DNA of 43,965 bases from Natronococcus pandeyae (GCF_008122205.1 NZ_PHNJ01000025.1:1-43965); one strand, 5' to 3'; positions 34,440-43,277 are shown, numbered from the stretch's first letter. A program made the numbers and translations. Notes: a model not told the origin generated them from the sequence alone.

Positions 34440-36521
34440 GTGAACCCAACGTTTCAACCGGTCGACGACAGACCCGGACTGACCGTCGTCGATCCCGTCG
34501 AAAACAAACAGTATCCGTTCCAGACCTCCGGCGCAGTCTCGCCGCACTCGACCGACGCCGAGGGGTTTTACTTTCCGGTCGACGCCGCCGTCTCGTTCAC
34601 CACGAACGAGCTCGTGTTGCCCTACGTCGTCCCGATCTACGTCCGGGATCCGTCGGGCGAGATGATCCTCGAGGCCGAACACTACGCCTACGAGACGCTA
34701 CCCGAGGGAACGTACATCCTCGAGTTGATGGCTCCGATCAAACTCTACGTCCGCGTTCGAAGCGGGCTGACGATCGCGTCCTCCGACGACCGCCTGTCGT
34801 TCGATTTCGGCGGACCGACGTCCGTTCGACTGGGCGCACGCTCGCGTCACAAGCGTCCCGCGGCGACGGTCGCGACGACGGCCGAACCGGCCGATCTGGC
34901 GCGCGCCGTCTCCACGTTCGGCTCCGCACTGAAGACGACCCGCTGCGATCGATCGCTTCCCTCGTTTCGGGGCCATCCACCTCGTCTCGTACTCGAGGAC
35001 GAACTCCGAATTCCGGAGGGGGTCGAATCGCCGGATACCGGCATCACGATCGTCGTGCCACCGGAGCGGACGGCGGTCTACGCCGTCAGCCCGCTGGCCT
35101 ACTACCTCGGGGCGACCGTCGAAACGGGGTCGTACCCCCGGATCGAAACCGATCGCGGATTCGAGTTCTCGCTCGATCGGTCGGACGAACCGTTCGACCG
35201 GACGGTCCAGCGGGTTCTCGAACACGTGTTCTTTTTCGACTGCGTGACTCGGACGGAGGGATTGTATCAGGTCGACCTCCACGAGCGCCGCCGTCTCGAG
35301 GAGCGCGTCGAGCTGGCGTTCGACGAGCTGTACGAGGCGCCGCTGGCCGATCGGCTGGCCACCGTGCTTTCGGTGCCGTTCGAGACCGTCGCTGACCTCG
35401 CCCCGCAGTGGCACCTCGTTACACACGCGACGGCGGCGTCGGAGAACGTGGCGACGCTTCCGTTTCTCGCAAACGAGCTCTCCGTCGTCCGGACGGCCCC
35501 GGAAGGGAGAGAACGCGACGCCTCCTCGTCGGCGCGACCAGCCGCCATCGACGAGTTCACGCGCTCGAGCACCCGGTCGGCGGAAGACGATCTCGACTCG
35601 GCCTCGATCGACTCCTACGTCTCACCGCCCGACGTCGACGCCTTCGAACAGGCGTGGCTGGGCGACGGCGTTCCGATCGGGGCGAACAAACTCTCACGAA
35701 CCGCGTTCGAGAACGGACTCGATCGATCGACGTCCAGCGAGGGTGTCGAGGTGACGATCGTCTGTAACGATCCGAAGATGGCTGCGGAGTTCGAAGCGAG
35801 CGAAGATGGCCTCTACGGTGAGCGCGAAAAGCTCCCCTTCGACGTCACCGTCCACCGAAACGTCTCCAGCGGCGACCTGCGTCGGCTCTTCGCCGAAGAC
35901 GTCGACTTCCTCCACTACGTCGGCCACGTCAGGAATGGCGCCTTCGTCTGTTCCGACGGGACGCTCGACACCGGATCGCTCCCGGATATCGGTGTCGATG
36001 CCTTCCTGCTCAACGGGTGTCGCTCGTACGACGTCGGAACTCGGCTCATCGAGGAAGGGGGTGTCGGCGGAATCGTCACGCTTAGCGAGGTCGGCAATCA
36101 GGACGCGATCGCGGTCGGCCGGTTCGTCGCGAAACTCCTGAACAACGGGTTTACGCTCCGGTCTGCGGTCTCACTGGCGCGTTCTCACCGCCTGGTCGGC
36201 AATCAGTACATCGTCGTCGGCGACGGCGGCGTGGCCGTCGGACAGGCGGGAAGCGGCGTTCCGAACAGCTGTCGTATCGACCGGATCGACGACGAGACGT
36301 ACCGGCTTCAGTTGCGGTTGTATCACGTCGACAGCGGTGTCGGTGCGCAGTACATCCCCTACCTCGACGGCGTGGACTGTCACTTCCTCGCCGGCAACGA
36401 ACTTCCGCCGATGGAGGTTTCCGGTGAGACGCTGTCGCGGTTCTTGCGACTCGCTCAGATACCCGTGGAGTACGACGAAGAATTTTGTTGGTCGACGGAC
36501 GATCGGTTCGCTACGCTGTAG
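34440..36521 (+). CDS. CHAT-domain (caspase-like) protein
   Basis: 693 residues from the GTG at 34440, 67 bp after the HalOD1 gene. The C-terminal domain (about residues 440-620) has the CHAT arrangement. VTIVCNDPKMAAEFE is followed by DFLHYVGHVRNGAF, with candidate catalytic His496. FLLNGCRSYDVG then carries candidate nucleophile Cys527, followed by GGIVTLSEVGNQDAIAVGRFV. In most CHAT proteins the His is followed by Gly; here it is Val. The N-terminal half is beta-rich and unassigned (QPVDDRPGLTVVDPVE, then FPVDAAVSFTTNELVLPYVVPIYV). CHAT domains are peptidases related to caspase and separase. A specific haloarchaeal role is not known to me. It is the most likely effector of the local module. 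Confidence 0.8.
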   Translation: MNPTFQPVDDRPGLTVVDPVENKQYPFQTSGAVSPHSTDAEGFYFPVDAAVSFTTNELVLPYVVPIYVRDPSGEMILEAEHYAYETLPEGTYILELMAPIKLYVRVRSGLTIASSDDRLSFDFGGPTSVRLGARSRHKRPAATVATTAEPADLARAVSTFGSALKTTRCDRSLPSFRGHPPRLVLEDELRIPEGVESPDTGITIVVPPERTAVYAVSPLAYYLGATVETGSYPRIETDRGFEFSLDRSDEPFDRTVQRVLEHVFFFDCVTRTEGLYQVDLHERRRLEERVELAFDELYEAPLADRLATVLSVPFETVADLAPQWHLVTHATAASENVATLPFLANELSVVRTAPEGRERDASSSARPAAIDEFTRSSTRSAEDDLDSASIDSYVSPPDVDAFEQAWLGDGVPIGANKLSRTAFENGLDRSTSSEGVEVTIVCNDPKMAAEFEASEDGLYGEREKLPFDVTVHRNVSSGDLRRLFAEDVDFLHYVGHVRNGAFVCSDGTLDTGSLPDIGVDAFLLNGCRSYDVGTRLIEEGGVGGIVTLSEVGNQDAIAVGRFVAKLLNNGFTLRSAVSLARSHRLVGNQYIVVGDGGVAVGQAGSGVPNSCRIDRIDDETYRLQLRLYHVDSGVGAQYIPYLDGVDCHFLAGNELPPMEVSGETLSRFLRLAQIPVEYDEEFCWSTDDRFATL

Positions 36522-36543
36522 CGACGGCGTTCCGAGTCGGGCG

Positions 36544-36678
36544 TTACCACGTGCCGCCGCCGTTCCCGGCAGCGACGGTGCCGGCCTGTGACAGCAGGAG
36601 GCAGGCGGCGAACAGGACGCCCATCAGTCGGGGGTGGTCTGCGAAGAACGCTCGTAATTGGCTGTTACTCGATGACAT
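36544..36678 (-). CDS. 44-residue membrane protein, DUF7503-like
   Basis: Found by direct reading. MSSSNSQLRAFFADHPRLMG is followed by a single hydrophobic helix (VLFAACLLLSQAGTVAAG) and a short Gly-rich end (NGGGTW). The pattern AxHPRxxGVLF...LLLSQAG matches small haloarchaeal proteins I associate with DUF7503. It is convergent with the CHAT gene, with only 22 bp between stops. A TATA-like aaattatatg is about 30-40 bp upstream. It could be a membrane partner of the CHAT/DUF7504 module, which is inference only. Confidence 0.75.
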   Translation of the reverse strand: MSSSNSQLRAFFADHPRLMGVLFAACLLLSQAGTVAAGNGGGTW

Positions 36679-36721
36679 TACATCATTACTGTGATCGTGC
36701 GAGATCATATAATTTTCCTAA

Positions 36722-37067
36722 GAATTTTAGAACGTGATCAATAAGGCCTTCCATACGTCATCAAAAAATCAGAGACTGTAATACTGTATTTATTACAGAT
36801 TACTGGATCAGAACCGAAACAAGCCCGAGAGGTACCCGTGAAATGGTCCAGAGCGGTGCCGCAGTTGCCGGGACGTAATACGTGTTTTCCAGGGATAATA
36901 CTGGATTTCGCTCGAGATTCGTCGATCGGCGAGACGAGCACCGACTGGGCTGATCCCTGTACTGATCGAAACGAAATTTGACCGCGACTGTCTTCGTTCG
37001 TGAGTCGCTCTCCCCGCGAGTTAGCCACTGGCTGTGTACTGTGGTAACACTTCACCGGGGCGGGAAG
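36722..37067. other. Intergenic region without a gene, AT-rich in part
   Basis: The first 80 bp are noticeably AT-rich compared with the window. A minus-strand frame at 36738-37055 is Ser/Arg-mixed without a halophilic bias and is not accepted. The right end holds the promoter of the GTPBP1-like gene. Confidence 0.5.
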
Positions 37068-37075
37068 TTTTTATC
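37068..37075 (+). promoter_or_regulatory. TATA-like box of the GTPBP1-like gene
   Basis: tttttatc lies 23-30 bp before the ATG at 37098, with no ribosome binding site, so the transcript is probably leaderless. Confidence 0.5.
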
Positions 37076-37097
37076 AGTTCGCCTGCTACCCGCACGC

Positions 37098-38699
37098 ATG
37101 AGCCGTGACCGGGCCCTCCTCGACCGGGCCCTGGAACGTGGCGAACAGGACGGGGGTAGCGTCGAATTCAAGGAACGGCTGCTCCGAGACGTCCACCTCG
37201 AAGGTGGACGCAGGGAGAGTCTGGCCGCGCAACTCCGACACCGCATGCTCTCGGGTGACGGCGAGGCGACGTACGTCGTCGGCGTCACCGACGACGGCGG
37301 CCTCGCCGGTATCGATCCCGACACCTTCTCCGAAACGATGGACGTCCTCTCGTTGCTCGCGGAGGAAGCCGACGCCCACATCGACGACGTCCAGACGTGG
37401 GGTCTCGAGGGGGGAATCGTCGGCGTCGCGCGGATCTGCGACGGCGCGATCCTCGAGACCGACGACGAACACGTCGTCATCGGGACGGCCGGCCACGTCG
37501 ACCACGGAAAGAGCACGCTCGTCGGCTCGCTCGTCACGGGGACGGCCGACGACGGCGACGGCGCGACGCGCGCATACCTCGACGTCCAACCCCACGAGGT
37601 CGAGCGCGGGCTCTCGGCAGACCTCTCGTACGCCGTCTACGGCTTCGACGACGACGGGCCGGTCCGCGTACGCAACCCGAACCGGAAAGCCGACCGCGCC
37701 GAGGTCGTCGAGGAGGCTGATCGACTCGTCTCGTTCGTCGACACCGTCGGCCACGAGCCGTGGCTCCGGACGACCATCCGCGGACTCGTCGGGCAGAAAC
37801 TCGACTACGGGTTGCTCGTCGTCGCCGCCGACGACGGCCCGACGCGAACGACGCGGGAACACCTCGGGGTCCTGCTGGCGACCGATCTCCCGACGATCGT
37901 CGCGATCACGAAAACGGATGCGGTCAGCGAGGAACGGGTCCAGGAGGTCGAACGCGAAGTCGAGCGACTCCTCCGGGACGTCGACAAATCACCGCTACGG
38001 GTCGCCCGCCACGGCGTCGACGCCGCCGTCGAAGAGATCAGCGAGCGAGTGGTCCCGATCGTCGCGACCAGCGCGATCACGATGGACGGCCTCGAGACGC
38101 TCGACGAACTGTTCGATCGCCTGCCGAAGACCTCCCAGGACGCCGGCGAGTTCCGGATGTACGTCGACCGAAGCTACTCCGTAACCGGCGTCGGCGCGGT
38201 GGCCTCGGGCACCGTCATGGCCGGCGAGGTCGAGGCCGGCGACGAGTTGCTGATCGGCCCGATGCCCGACGGTCGGTTTCAGGAGGTCGAGGTTCGCTCG
38301 ATCGAGATGCACTACCACCGCGTCGACAGGGCCCAGGCGGGTCGAATCGTCGGAATCGCGCTCAAAGGGATCAAGGAGAGCGCTATCGAACGCGGAATGG
38401 TCTTGCTCCCGCGAGACGCCGATCCCGACCCCGTCAGGGAGTTCGAGGCCGAGGTCATGGTGCTCAACCACCCGACCCGCATCGGCGACGGCTACGAACC
38501 GGTCGTCCACCTCGAGACGATCGGCGAGGCCGCCGCGTTCTACCCCGAAGACGGCCGGCTTCTCCCCGGCGACACAGGCGAGACGACCGTCCGGTTCAAG
38601 TTCCGTCCATATCTCGTCGAAGAGGGCCAGAAGTTCGTCTTTCGCGAAGGTCGAAGCAAGGGCGTCGGGACCGTAACCGACGTCCACCCGGCCCGGTGA
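37098..38699 (+). CDS. GTPBP1-like translation GTPase
   Basis: 533 residues from the ATG at 37098. Residues 1-130 (GGSVEFKERLLRDVHLEGGRRESLAAQLRHRM, VVGVTDDGGLAGI) form an N-terminal domain. The GTPase core has P-loop GTAGHVDHGKST, DTVGHEPW (G3), TKTD (G4) and TSAI (G5). Two elongation-factor-like beta barrels follow (YSVTGVGAVASGTVMAGEVEAGD, VMVLNHPTRIGDGYEPVVH), ending FREGRSKGVGTVTDV. GTPBP1/2 relatives act in translation or mRNA turnover; the archaeal role is unsettled. Confidence 0.93.
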   Translation: MSRDRALLDRALERGEQDGGSVEFKERLLRDVHLEGGRRESLAAQLRHRMLSGDGEATYVVGVTDDGGLAGIDPDTFSETMDVLSLLAEEADAHIDDVQTWGLEGGIVGVARICDGAILETDDEHVVIGTAGHVDHGKSTLVGSLVTGTADDGDGATRAYLDVQPHEVERGLSADLSYAVYGFDDDGPVRVRNPNRKADRAEVVEEADRLVSFVDTVGHEPWLRTTIRGLVGQKLDYGLLVVAADDGPTRTTREHLGVLLATDLPTIVAITKTDAVSEERVQEVEREVERLLRDVDKSPLRVARHGVDAAVEEISERVVPIVATSAITMDGLETLDELFDRLPKTSQDAGEFRMYVDRSYSVTGVGAVASGTVMAGEVEAGDELLIGPMPDGRFQEVEVRSIEMHYHRVDRAQAGRIVGIALKGIKESAIERGMVLLPRDADPDPVREFEAEVMVLNHPTRIGDGYEPVVHLETIGEAAAFYPEDGRLLPGDTGETTVRFKFRPYLVEEGQKFVFREGRSKGVGTVTDVHPAR

Positions 38700-38735
38700 C
38701 GCACCGGTTTTTCGTCGCGAACGCGACTTCCTCGG

Positions 38736-39419
38736 TTAGTTCCAGAGCGGCGTCCGCAGATCGGTCAGTGACTCGAGGACGTAGTCCGGCTCCGGATCCG
38801 GCGCCTCGGACGCCGATCCGGCCTCGGGGATCCAGACCGATCGCACTCCCGCAGCCCTGGCGCCCGCGACGTCCGACGAGAGGGAGTTCCCGACGTAGAC
38901 CGCGCGTTCTGCCTCCAGTTCGAGCGCCTCGAGCGCGACCGAAAACGGTTCGGGGTCGGGTTTCGGCCTGGTGTCGCATCCCGCGTACACGATCGTCTCG
39001 AACGACTCCAGGAACTCGATCGCCTCGAGTTTCTGTCGCTGCATCTCCGGGTGGCCGTTCGTGACCAATCCCAGGGCGTACTCGTCGGCGAACGCGTCGA
39101 GCACGGTCATCGCTCCCGGCAGCGGTTCGACGTTTCGCTGGTCGCGTTCTTCGCGGAACGCGCGGGCGACGGCGACCCCGTCTGCTCGATCGTGACCCGC
39201 CTCGACGGCGAGGTCGCCGAAGCACTGCTCGTGGAAGTCGGCGAACTCGACGTCCTTCTCGAGGTACTCGCGATACCGTCCGTAGTAGGTCGCCGGTTCG
39301 AAGACGGGCCCGACGCCGGCCTGCTCGAACGCCACCTCGAGTACGTCGGCTGCACTGCGACGGTAGCTGCAAAGCGTGTCGTCGAGATCGAACAGGACGG
39401 CCTCGGTCGGCGCCTCCAT
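38736..39419 (-). CDS. HAD-superfamily hydrolase (phosphatase)
   Basis: 227 residues from the ATG at 39419. Motif I is FDLDDTLCSYRRS, motif II LVTNGHPEM, motif III RPKPDPEPF, and motif IV YVGNSLSSDVAGA, where Asn replaces the usual first Asp of the GDxxxD pattern. A helical cap lies between motifs I and II. The substrate is unknown. It is the same length as the HAD protein at 18380-19063, but clearly diverged. It is convergent with the GTPBP1-like gene. Confidence 0.9.
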   Translation of the reverse strand: MEAPTEAVLFDLDDTLCSYRRSAADVLEVAFEQAGVGPVFEPATYYGRYREYLEKDVEFADFHEQCFGDLAVEAGHDRADGVAVARAFREERDQRNVEPLPGAMTVLDAFADEYALGLVTNGHPEMQRQKLEAIEFLESFETIVYAGCDTRPKPDPEPFSVALEALELEAERAVYVGNSLSSDVAGARAAGVRSVWIPEAGSASEAPDPEPDYVLESLTDLRTPLWN

Positions 39420-39487
39420 CGGTTGCAGAGACGACCGAGCGGGAGAAAAATCGATCGGTCGACCGCGATCCGCGCTGGACCTGGAGG

Positions 39488-39976
39488 TTACTCGTGTCGG
39501 TACCCGCCGTCGGTTCGTTCGACCAGTTCGAGCAGCACTGCCCACTCGAGCAGCCGCTCGATTCGTTCTTCTCGGCGCGCTTCGAGGCGACTCGAGCGCT
39601 CGTGTCGCTCATCCCCTCGACCTGCCGCTTCGAGTCGGGTCGCGACCGCCGTCGCGGAGAGCGGCTCGTCCGCTTCCTCGAGTCGAGCGAGCAGTTCGTC
39701 CGCACCGTAGAGACGGTCGCGAAACGTCCGCTGGAGTTCGTCGAGGTCGAGATCCACCTGCGTGCGAGCGAAGCCCGCCGCTTGCTCGGTCGCGAGTTCG
39801 AGCGCACGGAGGAAGGTCAGCCACTCGGCGGCCGCGTCGCGCGATTCGATCTCGGTTCGGTCGACGAGTCGGGCACAGCAGTCGTCCGTATCCTCCGGAT
39901 CTCGAGGGACGGCCCGTCGAACGGTCTCGAGAAACTCGAGCGAGTTGGACGCCGGAGGAACGGGTTTGAACTGCAC
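39488..39976 (-). CDS. Hypothetical protein cotranscribed with mch
   Basis: 162 residues starting with GTG at 39976, only 2 bp after the mch stop, so translation is probably coupled. It is mostly alpha-helical: AAAEWLTFLRALELATEQAAGFARTQVDLDLDEL, then LATRLEAAGRGDER. The end RIERLLEWAVLLELVERTDGGYRHE resembles the wing of a winged-helix protein. No known family is recognised. The tight link with mch hints at a role in one-carbon metabolism or its control. Confidence 0.75.
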   Translation of the reverse strand: MQFKPVPPASNSLEFLETVRRAVPRDPEDTDDCCARLVDRTEIESRDAAAEWLTFLRALELATEQAAGFARTQVDLDLDELQRTFRDRLYGADELLARLEEADEPLSATAVATRLEAAGRGDERHERSSRLEARREERIERLLEWAVLLELVERTDGGYRHE

Positions 39977-39978
39977 GC

Positions 39979-40911
39979 CTACAGATCGAACGACTCGGCG
40001 AGAAGTTCCTCGTCGGTCTCGCCATGGACGTACGTCGGCCCGCCGAGCACGTCGACGGTGACCTTCGCGGGGGCGAACAGGTCAGACGGGACTTCCTCGA
40101 ACTCCCAGTCGAGGTCGTCGAAGACGTCGGCGAACGGGCGGCCGTGGTCCTCCGCGGCCGTCGACGGAATTGAGTCGAAGACGTCGGCATCCTCGCGGAC
40201 GGTGAGGTGTGCGGTGCCGCCGTAGGCGAGCGCGTCGTTCGTCCGGGCGATCGCGGTCTCCTCGTCGGCCGCGACGGGTGCGACGGGCGCTCGACCCGTC
40301 GCCGAGACGATATCGAGCGGCTCGTAGCCGAGTTCCGTGAGTCGGTACGTGGCGAGTTCCGCCGCGCGCGCGGCAGTGGTGATACTCCCGGCGAGACTCG
40401 CGGTCCGATAGGCGAGCAGGAAGACACTGCTGGTCTCGACCTCGGCGAGGTCGGCGACCTGTTCGGCCGCCGACTCCGGCGGGAGTTCGTCGCTCTCGAC
40501 GGCGAGCGCCGTCAGATCGAACGCGTCCGTGTAGCCGATCTGCCGGAACTCCTCCTCCTCTGCGACGAGCGCCCGAGCCGGGCCGCTACCGAGTCCCTCG
40601 AAATCCTCCGTCGTCAGTTCCCAGCCCGCCTTCTGCGAACACAGCAGCGAGAGCGCCGGCTGGTCGGTGCTCAGTTCGACGTACGGAATCGGTGCGCCAT
40701 CGATCTCTCCCAGTTTTCGGCTCGGTGTCGCCATCCCGGCGGTCTGAATCTCCGTGAGCAGGAGTCCAGCCTCGACTCCGCCGTCGAACTCGACGCCGAA
40801 GTCGAGGACGGTCGCCTCGTTCTCGAGATCGAAGCCGCCGATGTTTAGCTCCTCGGCGTACTCGAGGGCCTCGTCGACCAACTCGATCGCCATCCGGTTT
40901 AGACTCTCCAT
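39979..40911 (-). CDS. mch: Methenyltetrahydromethanopterin cyclohydrolase-like protein
   Basis: 310 residues starting MESLNRMAIELVDEALEYAEELNI. Family landmarks include LEIQTAGMATPSRKLGEI-type sequence (here LTEIQTAGMATP), PYVELSTDQPALSLLCSQKAGWEL, GSGPARALVAEEEEF and VSATGRAPVAPVAADEETAIARTNDALAYGG. Mch hydrolyses methenyl to formyl in methanogens. Haloarchaea lack methanogenesis, so the substrate here is probably a folate C1 unit (established for the family only in part). It heads a two-gene unit with the hypothetical gene. Confidence 0.93.
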   Translation of the reverse strand: MESLNRMAIELVDEALEYAEELNIGGFDLENEATVLDFGVEFDGGVEAGLLLTEIQTAGMATPSRKLGEIDGAPIPYVELSTDQPALSLLCSQKAGWELTTEDFEGLGSGPARALVAEEEEFRQIGYTDAFDLTALAVESDELPPESAAEQVADLAEVETSSVFLLAYRTASLAGSITTAARAAELATYRLTELGYEPLDIVSATGRAPVAPVAADEETAIARTNDALAYGGTAHLTVREDADVFDSIPSTAAEDHGRPFADVFDDLDWEFEEVPSDLFAPAKVTVDVLGGPTYVHGETDEELLAESFDL

Positions 40912-40980
40912 ACACTCCCTTCTGTGCCGCGCGTAAAACAGTTTGTCAGTTCGGTTCCGTGAGGGAGGGAGTCTGCGATC

Positions 40981-41187
40981 TCAGGCGACGACCTCGTACC
41001 CCGCGTTCTCGACCGCGTCGCGAATCGAGCCGACGTCGGTCGCCTCGTCGTGCTCGACGCGCACCTCGTCGTTCTCGTGGTTGGCGGTCGCCGACGAGAC
41101 TCCCGAGAGAGCCTCGAGCGTCTCGGTTACGTTCGCCTCACAGCCGCCACAGGACATCCCGGTGACCTCGAGTTTCGTTTGTTCCAT
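40981..41187 (-). CDS. Heavy-metal-associated (HMA) domain protein, CopZ-like
   Basis: 68 residues from the ATG at 41187: MEQTKLEVTGMSCGGCEANV. GMSCGGC is the metal-binding CxxC loop, in a single ferredoxin-like domain that ends SIRDAVENAGYEVVA. Such proteins carry Cu+ to P-type ATPases. No ATPase is nearby. It stands between mch and the UspA gene, divergent from the latter by 96 bp. Confidence 0.92.
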   Translation of the reverse strand: MEQTKLEVTGMSCGGCEANVTETLEALSGVSSATANHENDEVRVEHDEATDVGSIRDAVENAGYEVVA

Positions 41188-41252
41188 GCACGGGGCCACT
41201 CGCTCCAGGGAGTTCGTCTTTCCGTTCTACCGGAGCCAGAAACGGGTGGTAG

Positions 41253-41260
41253 TTTGATAT
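41253..41260 (+). promoter_or_regulatory. TATA-like box of the UspA gene
   Basis: tttgatat lies 24-31 bp before the ATG at 41284, fitting a leaderless transcript. Confidence 0.45.
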
Positions 41261-41283
41261 GTACTCCCGCAAATACCGTGGGT

Positions 41284-41736
41284 ATGTACACCATCCTCGT
41301 GCCGATCGACGAGAACGACGAACGAGTCGAGTCCCAGATCGAGACGATTCGCGGGCTGCCGGCAGCCCCTGCCGAGATTACCGTCGACGTCCTGCACGTC
41401 CGCGAAGAACTCGATTTCTCCGCCGAAGACATCGAGGACGTCTCGATCGGGACGCTCGAGACGGATCTCGAGGACCTGTCGTCACTTCCCGAGACGGCGT
41501 CACTGATCGCGACCGAATTACGGGAGTCGGGGATCGAAACGGCCGTCCACGCGGCTACCGGCCGACCAGCCGCCGCGATCGTCGACGTCGCCGACCGACG
41601 GAACGCCGACCAGCTCGTCCTCGGGGCGCGACGGCAGTCCCCAGTCGGCAAGGTCCTGTTCGGCAGCGTTGTCCAGTCGGTGCTGCTCGACGTCGACCGA
41701 CCGGTGACGGTCGTCCCGGCACACGTCGACCCGTAA
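41284..41736 (+). CDS. Universal stress protein (UspA family)
   Basis: 150 residues. The fold markers are MYTILVPIDEND, VDVLHVREELD, the loop LVLGARRQSPVGKVLFGSVVQSVLLDVDRPVTVVP (Gly-xx-Gly then Gly-Ser), which suits an ATP-binding type. The HTH-like extra regions are absent. It is soluble and acidic. It is convergent with the MTH1187 gene (11 bp gap). Confidence 0.93.
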   Translation: MYTILVPIDENDERVESQIETIRGLPAAPAEITVDVLHVREELDFSAEDIEDVSIGTLETDLEDLSSLPETASLIATELRESGIETAVHAATGRPAAAIVDVADRRNADQLVLGARRQSPVGKVLFGSVVQSVLLDVDRPVTVVPAHVDP

Positions 41737-41747
41737 CGGATCGACGG

Positions 41748-42062
41748 CTACTCGCTCCCACTTCTCGCCGGCCGTCCGAGTTCCTCCTCGACGGCCTCGA
41801 CTTTCTCCGACGCGGCCACCTCGCGCGTTCGCTTGTCGTCGATCTTCAGAACGGTGCTCACTCGATCGCCGTCGACCGCGTCGTGAGCGGCCTGTGCCGC
41901 CGCGAACAGTTCGTCGGTGGAATCGGTCTCGATCACCGTTCCCATCGGATTCGTCTCGTACTCGACGTCGTACTCCTCGAGCGCCTCGACTGCCTTCGCG
42001 ACTTCCCCGGCCATACTCTCCTCGGTTACCGGCGCGACGCTCAGTAGTGCAACAACTGTCAT
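41748..42062 (-). CDS. MTH1187-family thiamine-binding protein
   Basis: 104 residues from the ATG at 42062, MTVVALLSVAPVTEESMAGEVAKAVEALEEYDVEYETNPMGTVIE. The ASPVTEE-like start and the NPMGTVIE strand are family marks (DUF77/YqgV-like). Members bind thiamine or related compounds. A longer frame is rejected since the natural N-terminus begins at MTVVALLS. Convergent with UspA. Confidence 0.9.
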   Translation of the reverse strand: MTVVALLSVAPVTEESMAGEVAKAVEALEEYDVEYETNPMGTVIETDSTDELFAAAQAAHDAVDGDRVSTVLKIDDKRTREVAASEKVEAVEEELGRPARSGSE

Positions 42063-42185
42063 ACTCGACAGTGACGCGTGCGCAGTTTCTAAAACCATCC
42101 CTTGACTGTGATTCCTCGAGCAGGCGCCGCCGTCGAGACGAAAGAGCCGTGCTGCAAACGACCGGATCGACCGATTGACTGCTCG

Positions 42186-42539
42186 TTAGCGGACCGGTCC
42201 CGGATGATTGGTCTCCGCCGGCGGGTAGATGATGATGTCACCGTTCGCGTAGACGTACACCTCGTGCTCGAGGGCGGTGAACGCGATGTGACCACCGGTT
42301 CGCCTGGTGCCGTCCGCTTTGGGCCGGAAGATCCGATCGAGCGCGTCGGGATCGATACTGTCGTAAAGCGAGAACTCTCCCTGGGAGACGTCGGTGTCCG
42401 CGATCGACGCGAGCGCGTGGACGATCGTCGTGGTTAACGTCGCAGTTCCGTCGTCGTCGTAATGGAAGACGTAGCGGTCGTTAGCCTGGTCGTACTGGAC
42501 CTCGTTCGTCTCGTCGTCGGATGTGGTTTCAGTTTGCAT
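42186..42539 (-). CDS. Stand-alone HalOD1 protein
   Basis: 117 residues from the ATG at 42539. A TATA-like cttttatactcc lies about 45 bp upstream, which makes a start at 42575 less likely because it would be too near. The domain reads VHALASIADTDVSQGEFSLYDSIDPDALDRIF, then ALEHEVYVYANGDIIIYP. HalOD1 is an output domain; a single-domain copy could be a partner or competitor of the two-domain protein at 33143-34372. Confidence 0.85.
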   Translation of the reverse strand: MQTETTSDDETNEVQYDQANDRYVFHYDDDGTATLTTTIVHALASIADTDVSQGEFSLYDSIDPDALDRIFRPKADGTRRTGGHIAFTALEHEVYVYANGDIIIYPPAETNHPGPVR

Positions 42540-42757
42540 AGGAAGAACTCGATCGTTCAACTGTCCACTGATCATAACGTCTCGGAGTATAAAAGCCGAT
42601 CGCAGCCGGTAGCGTCGCTGTAGACGACTCTCGTCCCTGCCGGAGCGTCCGCTCGTCCGAATCGTCTCACGAGTTGAACAGCCTCGCCCGACGAGTCGCG
42701 TCGCGGTCGCTGGGTTCGGTATCGTCGAGAGTTACACGATCGAAACGCAGTCGCCGC

Positions 42758-43087
42758 TCAGAACGACTCGTTCGGCCACTCCTGTCGTTCGCCGAGCGCC
42801 GGCGGCGTTCGATCGCTGTACCCCTTTCGCCCGATCGCCCGTTCGCTGACGGTGTTGAAGATGGCCGCACGAGCCTCCGCAGCCGACTCGAAGTCCTCGT
42901 CGGGTAGCAACTCGAACAGTTCGCGAAGGGTCTCCTCCCCGCCGGGCAGTTCGAGTACGGCGCTCCCGTGCGCCTCGACCAGTTCGTCGCTCGTCGTCGG
43001 ATACTGGTGTTCCTCGAGTTCTCGGGCGAGCGGACCGAAGTCGATACCGAGTTCTCGGGTCCGATCGGCAGTATTTGGTCCGGTCAT
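42758..43087 (-). CDS. DUF5789 family protein
   Basis: 109 residues from the ATG at 43087. The family core is YPTTSDELVEAHGSAVLELPGGEETLRELFELL, with DEDFESAAEARAAIFNTVSERAIGRKGYSDR at the end. Its function is not known; the family is widespread in haloarchaea. A ctttatcc TATA box lies 23-30 bp upstream. Confidence 0.85.
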   Translation of the reverse strand: MTGPNTADRTRELGIDFGPLARELEEHQYPTTSDELVEAHGSAVLELPGGEETLRELFELLPDEDFESAAEARAAIFNTVSERAIGRKGYSDRTPPALGERQEWPNESF

Positions 43088-43277
43088 CGCATACCAATCA
43101 CGCGAGCGAACGGGATAAAGACCGGCCGTGGTTTCACCGCGAGTCTCCGGGTCGTGGCGCTATCGGCGTCTTTCTCGAGGACGGTTTCACTGTGGTTACC
43201 TGACTCAGTGTGTGATTAGTACGTGCTCGTCTCGCGACACCCCACCGCGGTCGCTCGTGGGAGTTGAATGCAGAGAC

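Noticed and set aside
36738-37055. 105-residue minus-strand frame
   Set aside because: Not acidic, no domain, and lies in an AT-rich promoter region.
43088-43277. Possible further tRNA or rRNA upstream of the tRNA array
   Set aside because: No cloverleaf or rRNA segment could be recognised there.
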